From Bacteroidota bacterium (GTDB lineage Bacteria; Bacteroidota; Bacteroidia; B-17B0; B-17BO), in contig JANXRU010000189.1 of assembly GCA_025356715.1 (NCBI GenBank), forward strand, positions 1 through 13,034: a DNA stretch of 13,034 nucleotides, written 5' to 3'. Each line of letters begins with the position of its first letter. Positions within the stretch are counted from its first letter, which is position 1. The translations under genes and the position numbers were made by a program. The notes beneath the pieces are model-generated. The model ran no database searches. It was given only the letters and a program-made list of their open reading frames with translations, and was not told the origin of the DNA. Positions 1-6,686 of this stretch are shown here, in pieces.

Positions 1-206
1 TTTTTCTTTATTATTTTTTCAAGTTTTAAAGCGTCGGATTTAAGTTCAATGTCAAAATATTTAATGAGTCTCCATGGAATTCCTTTTTTAGAAAAATGGT
101 TTTTGCCTTCATTATGAAGTAAAAGCCGTTGCTCTATATCATTAGTAAATCCTGTGTAAAATTTCTTTAGAGAATCACTATATAAAATATATACTTTAAA
201 CATCAT
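1..206 (-). CDS. GIY-YIG (URI-type) nuclease-like protein, C-terminus cut by window edge
   Basis: Reading the reverse strand from the ATG at 206 gives 68 residues with no stop before the window edge. The fragment starts MMFKVYILYSDS and has the layout of the small single-domain GIY-YIG proteins: VYI (residues 5-7) as the GIY element, YTG (17-19) as the YIG element, R27 with H31-N32 in the usual R-L-x-x-x-H-N stretch, P44-W45, and E63 in the place of the metal-binding glutamate. Family members are usually about 80-100 residues, so only a short tail is missing. Family proteins are putative endonucleases of mostly unknown cellular role. The start lies 3 bp after the T-run of the tRNA-Pro terminator, so expression probably depends on readthrough or a promoter inside the tRNA region. 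A second ATG, one codon on (203), is an equally possible start. The domain call is good; the biological function is unknown. Confidence 0.8.
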   Translation of the reverse strand, partial: MMFKVYILYSDSLKKFYTGFTNDIEQRLLLHNEGKNHFSKKGIPWRLIKYFDIELKSDALKLEKIIKK

Positions 207-235
207 AAAAAAGCCTCTGCAATTGCAAAGGCTTT
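207..235 (-). terminator. Intrinsic terminator of tRNA-Pro
   Basis: On the minus strand a hairpin begins right after the tRNA 3' end. AAAGCCT pairs with AGGCTTT, followed by an inner T-G, T-A, G-C, C-G stem and an AATT loop (210-235). A run of six T follows at 212-207. This is a classic Rho-independent terminator shape. Its T-run ends three bases before the ATG of the GIY-YIG gene. Confidence 0.8.
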
Positions 236-236
236 G

Positions 237-310
237 TCGGGGTGGCCAGATTCGAACTGACGGCCTCCACGTCCCAAACGTGGCGCGATACCGGGCTACG
301 CTACACCCCG
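237..310 (-). tRNA. tRNA-Pro, anticodon TGG
   Basis: The reverse strand folds as a complete tRNA. The acceptor stem is CGGGGTG/CACCCCG (310-304 with 244-238), with A as discriminator at 237. The D arm has GCG/CGC around a loop ending CCCGGTAT. The anticodon stem CCACG/CGTGG carries the loop TTTGGGA, giving anticodon TGG. A five-base variable loop is followed by a T arm GTCAG/CTGGC with the TTCGAAT loop. The 3' CCA is not encoded. UGG reads the CCN proline codons. A terminator follows immediately, and a TAnnTTTG box lies about 52 bp upstream. Confidence 0.95.
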
Positions 311-361
311 TTTTTCACATACTTTATTAGATAAACTAATACTTTTTGTAAAAACAGTTTG

Positions 362-369
362 CAAATATA
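362..369 (-). promoter_or_regulatory. Candidate -7 box of tRNA-Pro promoter
   Basis: The reverse strand reads TATATTTG, an exact match to the Bacteroidota TAnnTTTG -7 consensus, about 52 bp upstream of the tRNA 5' end. No TTG is visible at the expected -33 spacing, so only half of the promoter is supported. Confidence 0.35.
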
Positions 370-554
370 TACTTTTTTTTAATTCACACTTCATTTTGTA
401 GAAAAAAATATTGTTTTTAGTGTTATTAGTCAAAATCAACCTTCACAGCAACTGCTTTTTTTGATTTATTTTTGCTAGTAACTGTATTTTTTACATCTCC
501 TTAAGCCCTTTAAATACTGCTATTTTTACTAATGCTACAATTTATAGCAATCAA

Positions 555-579
555 TTGCTTTAATTTCCATTTAAATTTG
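555..579 (+). promoter_or_regulatory. Candidate recA promoter
   Basis: TAAATTTG at 572-579 matches the TAnnTTTG -7 consensus of Bacteroidota, and a TTG lies at 555-557. The 14-base gap is shorter than the usual 19-21, so the -33 assignment is weak. It would give a leader of roughly 75 bases before the recA ATG. Confidence 0.3.
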
Positions 580-659
580 TAAAGAATTTGAGCATTAAAA
601 GTTTTAAACAAAGCCTTAAGCTCAATCATTAAATTGTAACTTAATAAAAAATAAATATC

Positions 660-1712
660 ATGGCAAAGAAAACATCAGAAGACACGATTGAAGCAGTTAG
701 TAGAAATGCTGCTAGTAGTGAAAAATTAAAAGCGCTACAATTAACCTTAGATAAATTAGAAAAAACCTATGGTAAAGGCACTATCATGAAATTAGGTGAT
801 AGCGTTATAGAACCAATGGATTCAATATCTACAGGTTCATTAGGGTTAAATATTGCTTTAGGTATTGGTGGTTTACCTCGTGGACGTGTTGTGGAAATTT
901 ACGGACCAGAATCGTCAGGTAAAACAACATTAGCAATACATGCCATTGCAAGTGTGCAACGTGCTGGTGGTATTGCAGCTATTATTGATGCGGAACATGC
1001 TTTTGATCGTTCTTATGCTGAAAAATTAGGGGTTGACACGAAAAGTTTATTAATATCTCAACCAGATAACGGAGAACAAGCGCTTGAAATTGCAGATAAT
1101 TTAATTCGTTCGGGTGCTGTGGATATCGTTGTAATTGACTCTGTAGCGGCATTAACGCCAAAAGCTGAAATAGAAGGTGAAATGGGCGATAGCCGCATGG
1201 GTTTACAAGCCCGATTAATGAGTCAGGCATTGCGTAAATTAACAGGTTCTATTAATAAAACAGGTTGTTGCTGTTTATTTATCAACCAATTGCGTGAAAA
1301 AATTGGAGTTATGTTTGGTAACCCAGAAACTACAACCGGTGGAAATGCTCTAAAATTCTACGCATCTGTTCGTTTAGATATTAGAAGAATCAGTCAAATT
1401 AAAGATGGTGATGTGGTTACAGGAAATAGAACTCGTGTAAAAGTGATTAAAAACAAATTAGCACCTCCATTCCGTATGGCTGAATTTGATATCGTTTTCG
1501 GAGAAGGTATTAGTAAAGTTGGTGAAATTATTGATATTGGTGTCGAGAAAAATGTGATCAAAAAAAGTGGTTCATGGTTTAGTTATGAAGATACTAAATT
1601 AGGACAAGGACGTGATTCAGTGAAAAGTTTATTTGCCGAAAATCCTGATTTAGCTCAGGAAATAGAAGATAAAATTATTGCCATTTTAGCTGAAGAAGCA
1701 GCCAATGCATAA
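660..1712 (+). CDS. recA: Recombinase RecA
   Basis: RecA binds single-stranded DNA, catalyses ATP-dependent homologous pairing and strand exchange, and stimulates LexA-type autocleavage. The 350-residue product is full length. Walker A is GPESSGKT at residues 82-89, Walker B is VVID at 157-160, and the RecA signature [14 protein letters not shown] lies near residues 230-243. The MAW/L2 region includes [22 protein letters not shown] at about 207-228. The C-terminus ends in an acidic tail (ILAEEAANA), as in other RecA proteins. The ATG at 660 has an A-rich leader with no SD, usual for the phylum, and starts a standard MAKK N-terminus. The gene is monocistronic: tRNA-Pro is divergent upstream, a strong terminator lies 27 bp downstream, and a convergent permease follows. 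Three consecutive cysteines (203-205) before FINQLR are an odd-looking but plausible family variant. Confidence 0.98.
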   Translation: MAKKTSEDTIEAVSRNAASSEKLKALQLTLDKLEKTYGKGTIMKLGDSVIEPMDSISTGSLGLNIALGIGGLPRGRVVEIYGPESSGKTTLAIHAIASVQRAGGIAAIIDAEHAFDRSYAEKLGVDTKSLLISQPDNGEQALEIADNLIRSGAVDIVVIDSVAALTPKAEIEGEMGDSRMGLQARLMSQALRKLTGSINKTGCCCLFINQLREKIGVMFGNPETTTGGNALKFYASVRLDIRRISQIKDGDVVTGNRTRVKVIKNKLAPPFRMAEFDIVFGEGISKVGEIIDIGVEKNVIKKSGSWFSYEDTKLGQGRDSVKSLFAENPDLAQEIEDKIIAILAEEAANA

Positions 1713-1739
1713 TTGATTTTTTGAGATTTGTTACAAAAG

Positions 1740-1792
1740 TCCGTTTTGGAATTAAACTAAATACGAAAGTTTAATTTTGAAACGGATTTTTT
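1740..1792 (+). terminator. Intrinsic terminator of recA
   Basis: A long hairpin pairs TCCGTTT..AATTAAACT (1740-1758) with AGTTTAATT..AAACGGA (1768-1786). Sixteen of 19 pairs match, the loop has nine bases, and six T follow. On the opposite strand the stem is followed by a shorter T-rich run (CTTTTGT), so weak bidirectional use for the convergent permease is possible. Confidence 0.85.
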
Positions 1793-1816
1793 GTTTTATG
1801 GAAATAATCATTATTT

Positions 1817-2029
1817 AGGGTTCACTCGAATATATGACATTCTTTCATTAATAAGGGGTTTGATCAAAAAAGATTAAAATTAATGCAAGAACATTTTTAC
1901 AGCAAATAGCATGAAGTATTTTTGAACGCGTAAATTGGGCGAGTTGGCATTCGTGTTTTACTTTCTTCTTACTTTTTTTCGTCAAGGAAAAAAGTAAGAA
2001 GAAAATAAAATACTTTTTGAGAGAACCCT
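1817..2029. mobile_element. 213-bp MITE-like non-coding insertion
   Basis: Terminal inverted repeats AGGGTTCACTC (1817-1827) and the complement of GAGAGAACCCT (2019-2029) match at 10 of 11 positions. They are flanked by the direct repeat ATTT (1813-1816 and 2030-2033), consistent with a 4-bp target duplication. The interior has no credible ORF but contains a near-perfect 19-bp stem hairpin close to the right end. Deleting the element plus one ATTT rejoins the permease reading frame to TAA-TGA right after the same final lysine, as expected for a clean empty site. No transposase is in the window, so it would have to be mobilised in trans. That it is mobile is inference; the repeats and duplication are seen directly. 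Confidence 0.55.
1962..2004. repeat. Long perfect hairpin inside the MITE-like element
   Basis: TTTCTTCTTACTTTTTT (1962-1978) is exactly complementary to 1988-2004. The stem extends by a T-G and a C-G pair to a five-base loop (GTCAA). Neither strand carries a T-run straight after the stem, so it is not a normal intrinsic terminator. It is more likely a structural part of the element. Confidence 0.7.
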
Positions 2030-3662
2030 ATTTAATGTTCAACTTGCTTTTTTTATACCCATACATAAAGTACACTACTAAGCCAATTACCAACCAAACT
2101 GAAAACATCATCCAGTTTGTCCAGCCCATACCTGTAAGCAAATAACAGCAAGACAATAATCCTAAAACGGGGATTAACGAATAATTTTTTATAAATGATA
2201 ACGCAGCGATTAGTATCCATACGATATAAAAAATAATCATGGGATAGTTCAAACTCGAATCATCATTCGTTATACCGCTTACTTTATTGTAAAAAATAAT
2301 AATTAAAAAAACAATCGTAATAGCAGGGACAATAAACTTTGCATTAATATAGGGCATTTTAAACTTTCCCTTTTCTTTTGCTTCCATATTCCTTGGCAAC
2401 ATTAGTATTCCACCACATACTAATACAAAAGCAAACAGCGTTCCGATGCTTGTAAAATCTAAAACAAATTTTGGTGTTACAAAAAATATAGGAATCCCAA
2501 CAACTAAACCAGTTACAAGTGTTGAAAACGCTGGTGTTTTATACTTAGGATGAATTTCGGCAAATTTTTGTGGTAATAACCCATCTCTACTCATTGCCAT
2601 CCAAATACGAGGTTGCCCCATTTGAAATACGAGTATTACACTAGTCATAGCAACTACCGCAGCAATAGACACAATAAATAACATCCATTTAATGCCTTTG
2701 ATAGCAAACACTTCAGCTAAAGGATCTGAAACATTTAAAGCCGTATAAGAAACCATGCCTGTTAATACTAATGCTAGAATGATAAAAATAACGGTGCAAA
2801 TAATTAAAGAATAAATCATACCACGTGGTAAATCGCGTTGAGGATTTTTACTTTCTTCTGCTAACGTTGATACGGCATCAAATCCAATATAGGCGAAAAA
2901 TACACCCGAAACGCCTGCCATCACTCCACTAAATTGATTAGGCATAAATGGCGTCCAATTATCAATATCTACATACATGGCTCCAACAATAATCACCAAT
3001 AATATAATAGCTAATTTTACCATCACCATGATATTACTTGCATTACGAGATTCTTTAGTGCCAACATATACTAGCCAAGTCACTAAAATATTAATCATCA
3101 CAGCGGGTAAATCAAAAATAATTCTTAGACCAAAAACATTTGGAGCTGAATTCCACGCCTGACTTAACTTTCCAGCTACGCCATCTAAAAATGCTTGATG
3201 CGAATCAGAATAATTATTTGTTAACCATGTTGGAAAGTGTATGCCTAATGTTTCAATGAGATTTACAAAATAACCGCTCCAAGAAAATGCAACATAAATA
3301 TTTCCAATAGAATATTCCATTAACAAGGCCCATCCTATTATCCATGCAGATAATTCTCCGAAGGAAACGTACGCATATGTATATGCAGAGCCTGAAGCAG
3401 GAACACGTGTTGCAAATTCGGCATAACACATAGCTGTAAATCCGCAAGCAATGGCGCAAATAATAAATAAAAATATTACGGCTGGTCCACCCGAAAAACA
3501 CGCAGATCCAATACTACTAAAGCTTCCAGCGCCAATAATGGCCGCTATTCCGAAAAAAGTTAAATCACGAACTGTTAATACTTTGTGTAAACCAAGGCTA
3601 TGTCCGTCATCAGTATTTGTTGAGGAAACAGATTTTTTACGTAATAAATTTGAAAGAAACAT
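2028..3662 (-). CDS. APC-superfamily amino acid permease (CAT/YfnA-like)
   Basis: This inner-membrane secondary transporter of 544 residues probably imports amino acids by proton or substrate coupling. The first helix has the unwound substrate-binding motif GIAAIIGAGSFSSIG (38-52). YAEFATRVPASGSAYTY (80-96) and GELSAWIIGW (102-111) are typical of the cationic amino acid transporter branch. GTKESRNASN (201-210) is another branch hallmark, and the helix-6 motif GFDAVSTLAEESKNPQRDLP spans 260-279. About 12 hydrophobic helices are visible. The ATG at 3662 gives a short cytoplasmic N-terminus and has no SD. The exact substrate cannot be read from the sequence. The stop codon TAG (2028-2030) lies across the right end of the MITE-like element, so the insertion abuts the coding region exactly. 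Repeat units, not a gene, lie upstream; the gene stands alone. Confidence 0.9.
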   Translation of the reverse strand: MFLSNLLRKKSVSSTNTDDGHSLGLHKVLTVRDLTFFGIAAIIGAGSFSSIGSACFSGGPAVIFLFIICAIACGFTAMCYAEFATRVPASGSAYTYAYVSFGELSAWIIGWALLMEYSIGNIYVAFSWSGYFVNLIETLGIHFPTWLTNNYSDSHQAFLDGVAGKLSQAWNSAPNVFGLRIIFDLPAVMINILVTWLVYVGTKESRNASNIMVMVKLAIILLVIIVGAMYVDIDNWTPFMPNQFSGVMAGVSGVFFAYIGFDAVSTLAEESKNPQRDLPRGMIYSLIICTVIFIILALVLTGMVSYTALNVSDPLAEVFAIKGIKWMLFIVSIAAVVAMTSVILVFQMGQPRIWMAMSRDGLLPQKFAEIHPKYKTPAFSTLVTGLVVGIPIFFVTPKFVLDFTSIGTLFAFVLVCGGILMLPRNMEAKEKGKFKMPYINAKFIVPAITIVFLIIIFYNKVSGITNDDSSLNYPMIIFYIVWILIAALSFIKNYSLIPVLGLLSCCYLLTGMGWTNWMMFSVWLVIGLVVYFMYGYKKSKLNIK

Positions 3663-3714
3663 AATTTAAAATTGGATATAAAAATGATTCATAAATATAA
3701 AAATAAAAACTAAG

Positions 3715-3816
3715 GTAACTAATCAGCCAATGAAAAAACAAATGGAACGCAGATACTTCGATTGGTGGCCATTGAGTTTGTCGAAATGCTCAGTAACCGT
3801 ATAGCTGATTTCTTAT
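3715..3816. repeat. Inverted-repeat-bounded interspersed repeat
   Basis: GTAACTAATCAGC (3715-3727) and the complement of 3804-3816 (GCTGATTTCTTAT) match at 10 of 13 positions, with seven perfect inner bases. Between them lies a segment whose plus strand reads TTGAGTTTGTCGAAATGCTC. It translates to the string LSLSK, a common false peptide from dispersed intergenic repeats in Bacteroidota. A nested hairpin TAACCgTAtAG/CTTATGGTTA spans about 3794-3821. It is probably a non-coding dispersed repeat; copy number cannot be judged from one window. Confidence 0.4.
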
Positions 3817-3866
3817 GGTTAATATGATTTTTATCTATCAACAGTTAGGTGATTTTTTTTAATAAT

Positions 3867-3960
3867 GGGACTAAAGTCCTTGATATTACTGGATTGTAAT
3901 ATACCCCCGACTTAAGTGGGGGGGGTAATGAAACCATTATTAATGAAGGGCTTTAGCCTA
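3867..3960. repeat. REP-like triple-hairpin element
   Basis: The outer arms GGGACTAAAGTCCTT (3867-3881) and AAGGGCTTTAGCCTA (3946-3960) are inverted copies (12 of 15), and each is itself palindromic around CTAAAG or CTTTAG. The centre is a GC-rich palindrome, CCCCC-GACTTAAGTG-GGGG. On each side lies one more perfect small hairpin: ATATTAC/GTAATAT (3883-3889, 3896-3902) and TAATG/CATTA (3926-3930, 3935-3939). Elements with CTAAAG arms and a central ACTTAAGT palindrome are scattered between genes in many Bacteroidota and look like substrates of RAYT (Y1) transposases. No such transposase is in this window. Confidence 0.6.
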
Positions 3961-4037
3961 ATCAATAAAATCTGACCGAATTATTAAGCTATGTTAATCA
4001 TCATTTGCGTGTAGGCTTTTTATAATTTTTATAATTA

Positions 4038-6239
4038 TTATATGCCAAGCCAATAAACAAATTTCACAACTAATGCTTTGTTTTTTTGACCAAAATTATC
4101 CGATATATAATTATCTGAATACACAATAAACACATCGCTCATAGGTTTAAATCGCCATTGAAACCTAGCATTGATATTAAAATTATGTATTTGACTATTA
4201 TACTGCAAGAATGTTGTGAAAAATAAACTACGCGTAAATGATAATTCGATACGCGGACTAATTAAATCTATCGACACTTTATTCGTTAAATATGGCATTT
4301 GAATTTCATCGTGCGTGTAACTTAAACCAACACTACCATAAGGTTGTTTGCGAAATGTGATATCTGTATTATAAGATAATTTTGTACCTGTAAAATATGA
4401 ACCATAAGTTATTCCAGCTCCTCCATTGAGTGTTTTGCGTTGATTGGTTTTAAAAGATAATACTATATCTTGATATTTATATTCATTTACAGGAATGGCT
4501 GTGTTGCCAATAAATGTAACATCTGTAGGGTAAATTAATTTGGTGTAAAAATTTCGGTAATCAAAAGAAATACTGGCTGAATTAGTAAAAAACAAATCAT
4601 AACCAGCCATCAATAATATATCGGTAGTCGTATAATTTTTGTTTGCATAATAATCCATATAAACGCTTGGACCCATTTTATTTATAATAGAGTTTTTTGG
4701 GTAGAAAAAATAATTGATTCCTGGTTCCAGTCGCCAATAGCTATATCGATTTGTAATGCCAGTGCTGTAATTCGTCTGAAATATTCTTGGAGTAAAGCCT
4801 GTTTCCGCATTATAATTTTTATCCATGTATTCATGGTTCCAATTGATGTTCCATTTTTGTGTTGCATAGCTTATCCAACTGGCGTGCGCAAAAGCATTTT
4901 CATTATTCTTATTTGACAAAGAATGATGAAAAAAAAATTTCCCGTTCCATTTATTATTTGCACTTGCAAGATTATAATCTATACCCAATACCCTATTAAA
5001 ATTGGTTGCAGAATAATTTGTTGTATCAAACTGTTGCCTATTCACAAATAATAAAGCGATATTTGATCGATTAAAAACATTACGTTGAACAGCCCCAACA
5101 AAATAATTTTGTGCAAATACATCATTATTATTTACTTTAGTTTTGGCCGTTTGAATATCCATCACGCCAATTCTCCAATTTTTATTCGGCTTCCCACTTA
5201 AGCGGGCTCCTCCTAGTATGGGGATTTGATTACCGTTATCTAATCCGATGCGACGTGAAAAAAATGGCCGCATTTGCCTAAAACCAAAACTGGCAAACAA
5301 ATCACTATTCTCTGTAAAAAATTGGCGTTGCTCTGGGAAAAATAAATTAAATCGTGTAAGATTTGTTATTTGTCTATCCACATCTACTTGCGAAAAATCT
5401 GGATTGACAGTTAAATCTAAATTGAGAGCAGAAGACACTGCAATTTTAGCATCAGCACCAATGTTTCCTTCATATTTTGTGTCAGTTGGTATAGTATAAT
5501 CTTTACTTACTTTGCCAATCATATAAGGAATAATAGATACATTAGATCCTGCTTTTTTATGGCAACTTTCTAAATTCAAATCACCAGTAAATGCTAAGCA
5601 AGCAACATTATACTGTCTAGGTACCTTACACCAACATGAATTCTCATTTCTTTTGAGGTCATTTCGTGTAAAATTAATACGCCACTGAGTAATATCGGGC
5701 TTGTAACGTAGTGATTTTAGAGGAATTTCCATCTCAACTATCCACGAATTAACATTTCTTTTTACTTCGCTATACCATTTATTGTCCCAAATAGTTGTAA
5801 CTCCTTGCATTCCTCCCTGCGCAATTAATCCTTCGCGCTGAACTCCGTATGGATTTACGCCAAAACTAAAGCCATTTTGCTTGTCAGAAAAGGGATCGAT
5901 CATAACCACAAATGCATCACTTACAGGATATGAAAAATCTCTCTTTAAAGACTGAATAACGTAATTCCCAGGTAATGAATCGTAACAAATAGCCGCAACA
6001 AAAATAGAGGTTTCATTATATGTGACATATGCAACTGTTTTAGTTTTGGATTGACAGGTATCATAGGGGAAATTTTGCCAAAAATTATCTGCTGGTTGAC
6101 TTATTTTCCATACATTTTCATCTAAAACACCATCTATGGTTATTTTTTCGGAGGTCTTACTAATATTTAGGCTTTTTTGAGTTTGCCCAAATAATGCATT
6201 CAAACTAAGTATAAGTATTATGATGTAATATAGTTTCAC
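4038..6239 (-). CDS. DUF5916 / CBM9-like outer-membrane protein
   Basis: The product has 733 residues. Residues 1-18 are a Sec signal peptide (MKLYYIIILILSLNALFG, then QTQ). A CBM9-like beta-sandwich domain follows (about 25-225), opening with IDGVLDENVW (35-44) and holding the conserved GFSFGVNPYGVQREG block (123-137). The DUF5916 hallmarks are NPDFSQVDVDRQ (279-290) and FPEQRQFFTEN (301-311). The C-terminal 400 residues are alternating aromatic beta-strands, consistent with an outer-membrane barrel, and end in a hydrophobic strand (VKFVYWLGI). Members are common in Bacteroidota and are often labelled carbohydrate-binding family 9-like; their function is not established. The start is GTG (complement of 6237-6239): it is the only start that keeps the signal peptide, and the next Met is residue 113. 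It is divergent from rpsU and stands alone. I am sure of the family but not of any substrate. Confidence 0.88.
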   Translation of the reverse strand: MKLYYIIILILSLNALFGQTQKSLNISKTSEKITIDGVLDENVWKISQPADNFWQNFPYDTCQSKTKTVAYVTYNETSIFVAAICYDSLPGNYVIQSLKRDFSYPVSDAFVVMIDPFSDKQNGFSFGVNPYGVQREGLIAQGGMQGVTTIWDNKWYSEVKRNVNSWIVEMEIPLKSLRYKPDITQWRINFTRNDLKRNENSCWCKVPRQYNVACLAFTGDLNLESCHKKAGSNVSIIPYMIGKVSKDYTIPTDTKYEGNIGADAKIAVSSALNLDLTVNPDFSQVDVDRQITNLTRFNLFFPEQRQFFTENSDLFASFGFRQMRPFFSRRIGLDNGNQIPILGGARLSGKPNKNWRIGVMDIQTAKTKVNNNDVFAQNYFVGAVQRNVFNRSNIALLFVNRQQFDTTNYSATNFNRVLGIDYNLASANNKWNGKFFFHHSLSNKNNENAFAHASWISYATQKWNINWNHEYMDKNYNAETGFTPRIFQTNYSTGITNRYSYWRLEPGINYFFYPKNSIINKMGPSVYMDYYANKNYTTTDILLMAGYDLFFTNSASISFDYRNFYTKLIYPTDVTFIGNTAIPVNEYKYQDIVLSFKTNQRKTLNGGAGITYGSYFTGTKLSYNTDITFRKQPYGSVGLSYTHDEIQMPYLTNKVSIDLISPRIELSFTRSLFFTTFLQYNSQIHNFNINARFQWRFKPMSDVFIVYSDNYISDNFGQKNKALVVKFVYWLGI

Positions 6240-6275
6240 TAAGCTGGTAAAGATAAAATTTAGAGGTTAAAAATG

Positions 6276-6308
6276 GGCGTTTTTTTAGTTAAAAGACAAA
6301 AAAACGCC
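6276..6308. repeat. Hairpin between the divergent DUF5916 and rpsU promoters
   Basis: GGCGTTTTTTT (6276-6286) pairs perfectly with AAAAAAACGCC (6298-6308) across an 11-base loop. It lies 36 bp upstream of the DUF5916 start and about 37 bp upstream of the rpsU -33 box. It has terminator-like composition, but neither strand has a T-run directly after the stem, and there is no convergent gene end to terminate. Its role is unknown; it might insulate the two divergent transcription units. Confidence 0.5.
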
Positions 6309-6344
6309 TCATAGCAACAAATAAACAATTTATTGTTATTAATA

Positions 6345-6376
6345 TTTGGTTTTTACTGTATTACACGCTATATTTG
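6345..6376 (+). promoter_or_regulatory. Bacteroidota-type promoter of rpsU
   Basis: TTTG at 6345-6348 and TATATTTG at 6369-6376 are separated by 20 bases. This matches the phylum's -33/-7 consensus (TTTG, 19-21, TAnnTTTG) in both boxes and in spacing. Transcription would begin near 6382, leaving a leader of about 28 bases before the rpsU ATG at 6410. It is the best promoter in the window and probably also serves xerC and hpf. Confidence 0.72.
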
Positions 6377-6409
6377 CAACCCAAATTAAAAATTAATACA
6401 AAAAATATA

Positions 6410-6604
6410 ATGTTAATAGTAGCCGTAAAAGAAGGAGAAAGCATTGAAAAAGCTTTAAAAAAGTTTAAGAAAAAATTTGAAAAAACAGGTGTTGTTAAGC
6501 AATTACGTGTTCGTAAGAATTTCGAAAAACCATCAATCACTAACAGACAAACTCGCATTAAAGCTGTATATAAGCAAAAAATGCAGTTAGGATTAGCTGA
6601 TTAA
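6410..6604 (+). CDS. rpsU: 30S ribosomal protein bS21
   Basis: The 64-residue basic protein starts MLIVAVKEGESIEKALKKFKKKFEKTG and matches bS21 of Bacteroidota in length and sequence. It binds the small-subunit platform near the 3' end of 16S rRNA. In this phylum it is reported to help occlude the anti-Shine-Dalgarno. The frame stays open upstream to a TTG at 6374, but that codon overlaps the -7 box of a consensus promoter. The ATG at 6410, which starts the conserved MLIV, is therefore the real start. The leader (AAAAAATATA before ATG) has no SD, whereas rpsU in some Bacteroidota carries a strong one used for autoregulation. It leads the rpsU-xerC-hpf series, and a terminator-like hairpin separates it from xerC. 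Confidence 0.95.
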   Translation: MLIVAVKEGESIEKALKKFKKKFEKTGVVKQLRVRKNFEKPSITNRQTRIKAVYKQKMQLGLAD

Positions 6605-6631
6605 TTTCAGTTTTTTATAAAATTAACGATT

Positions 6632-6686
6632 AACCTAAGTTTATTTCGAATTTTAAAACTAAATTCGTTATACTCTTAGGTTTTTT
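6632..6686 (+). terminator. Terminator or attenuator between rpsU and xerC
   Basis: The outer stem is AACCTAAG (6632-6639) with CTTAGGTT (6675-6682); the inner stem is CGAATTT (6647-6653) with AAATTCG (6661-6667). Symmetrical seven-base internal loops lie between them. A run of six T (6681-6686) finishes the structure and touches the xerC ATG at 6687. It probably ends most rpsU transcripts, and readthrough would supply xerC and hpf mRNA. Confidence 0.65.

Larger units (their letters stand above)
311..659. other. Divergent intergenic region between tRNA-Pro and recA
   Basis: This 349-bp stretch holds no convincing gene. It must carry the tRNA-Pro promoter (candidate -7 box at 362-369, minus) and the recA promoter (candidate at 555-579, plus). 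In the recA leader, TTGAGC (588-593) and GCTCAA (620-625) form a loose inverted repeat around a short TTAAAA-g-TTTTAA palindrome. No recognisable SOS operator was found by eye. The base composition is very A+T rich, and recA has no Shine-Dalgarno sequence. Confidence 0.6.
3663..4037. other. Gene-free, repeat-rich intergenic region
   Basis: This 375-bp stretch lies between the permease start and the end of the DUF5916 gene and has no credible coding sequence. It contains two palindromic repeat units (3715-3816 and 3867-3960), listed separately. A near-consensus -7 box for the permease (TATATTTA on the minus strand, 3692-3699) is present without a clear -33 element. No strong terminator for the DUF5916 gene is visible at 3961-4037. 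Confidence 0.6.

Noticed and set aside
426..503. Minus-strand open stretch ending KSKKAVAVKVDFD before a stop, upstream of tRNA-Pro.
   Set aside because: It resembles a protein C-terminus but is only about 24 codons, has no start codon, and a stop lies immediately upstream in frame. It could be a decayed gene end, but nothing else supports that.
588..625. TTGAGC/GCTCAA inverted repeat in the recA leader as a possible SOS operator.
   Set aside because: The 26-base spacing is far too wide for a LexA-type site, and the arms are only six bases in AT-rich DNA.
982..1230. A minus-strand open frame inside recA.
   Set aside because: It is fully antisense to the most conserved part of RecA and has no plausible product.
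1266..1274. Three consecutive cysteines in RecA (residues 203-205).
   Set aside because: They look striking, but the flanking [10 protein letters not shown] motif is intact and cysteine-rich variants at this place are familiar in Bacteroidota RecA.
3730..3804. Plus-strand 24-residue ORF starting MKKQMERRYFDWW.
   Set aside because: It lies inside an inverted-repeat unit and contains LSLSK, a typical false translation of a dispersed repeat. It has no SD or promoter.
6374..6409. A longer N-terminus for bS21 starting at the TTG at 6374.
   Set aside because: The TTG lies inside the consensus -7 promoter box, and the extension MQPKLKINTKNI is not part of the bS21 family; the ATG at 6410 begins the conserved MLIV.
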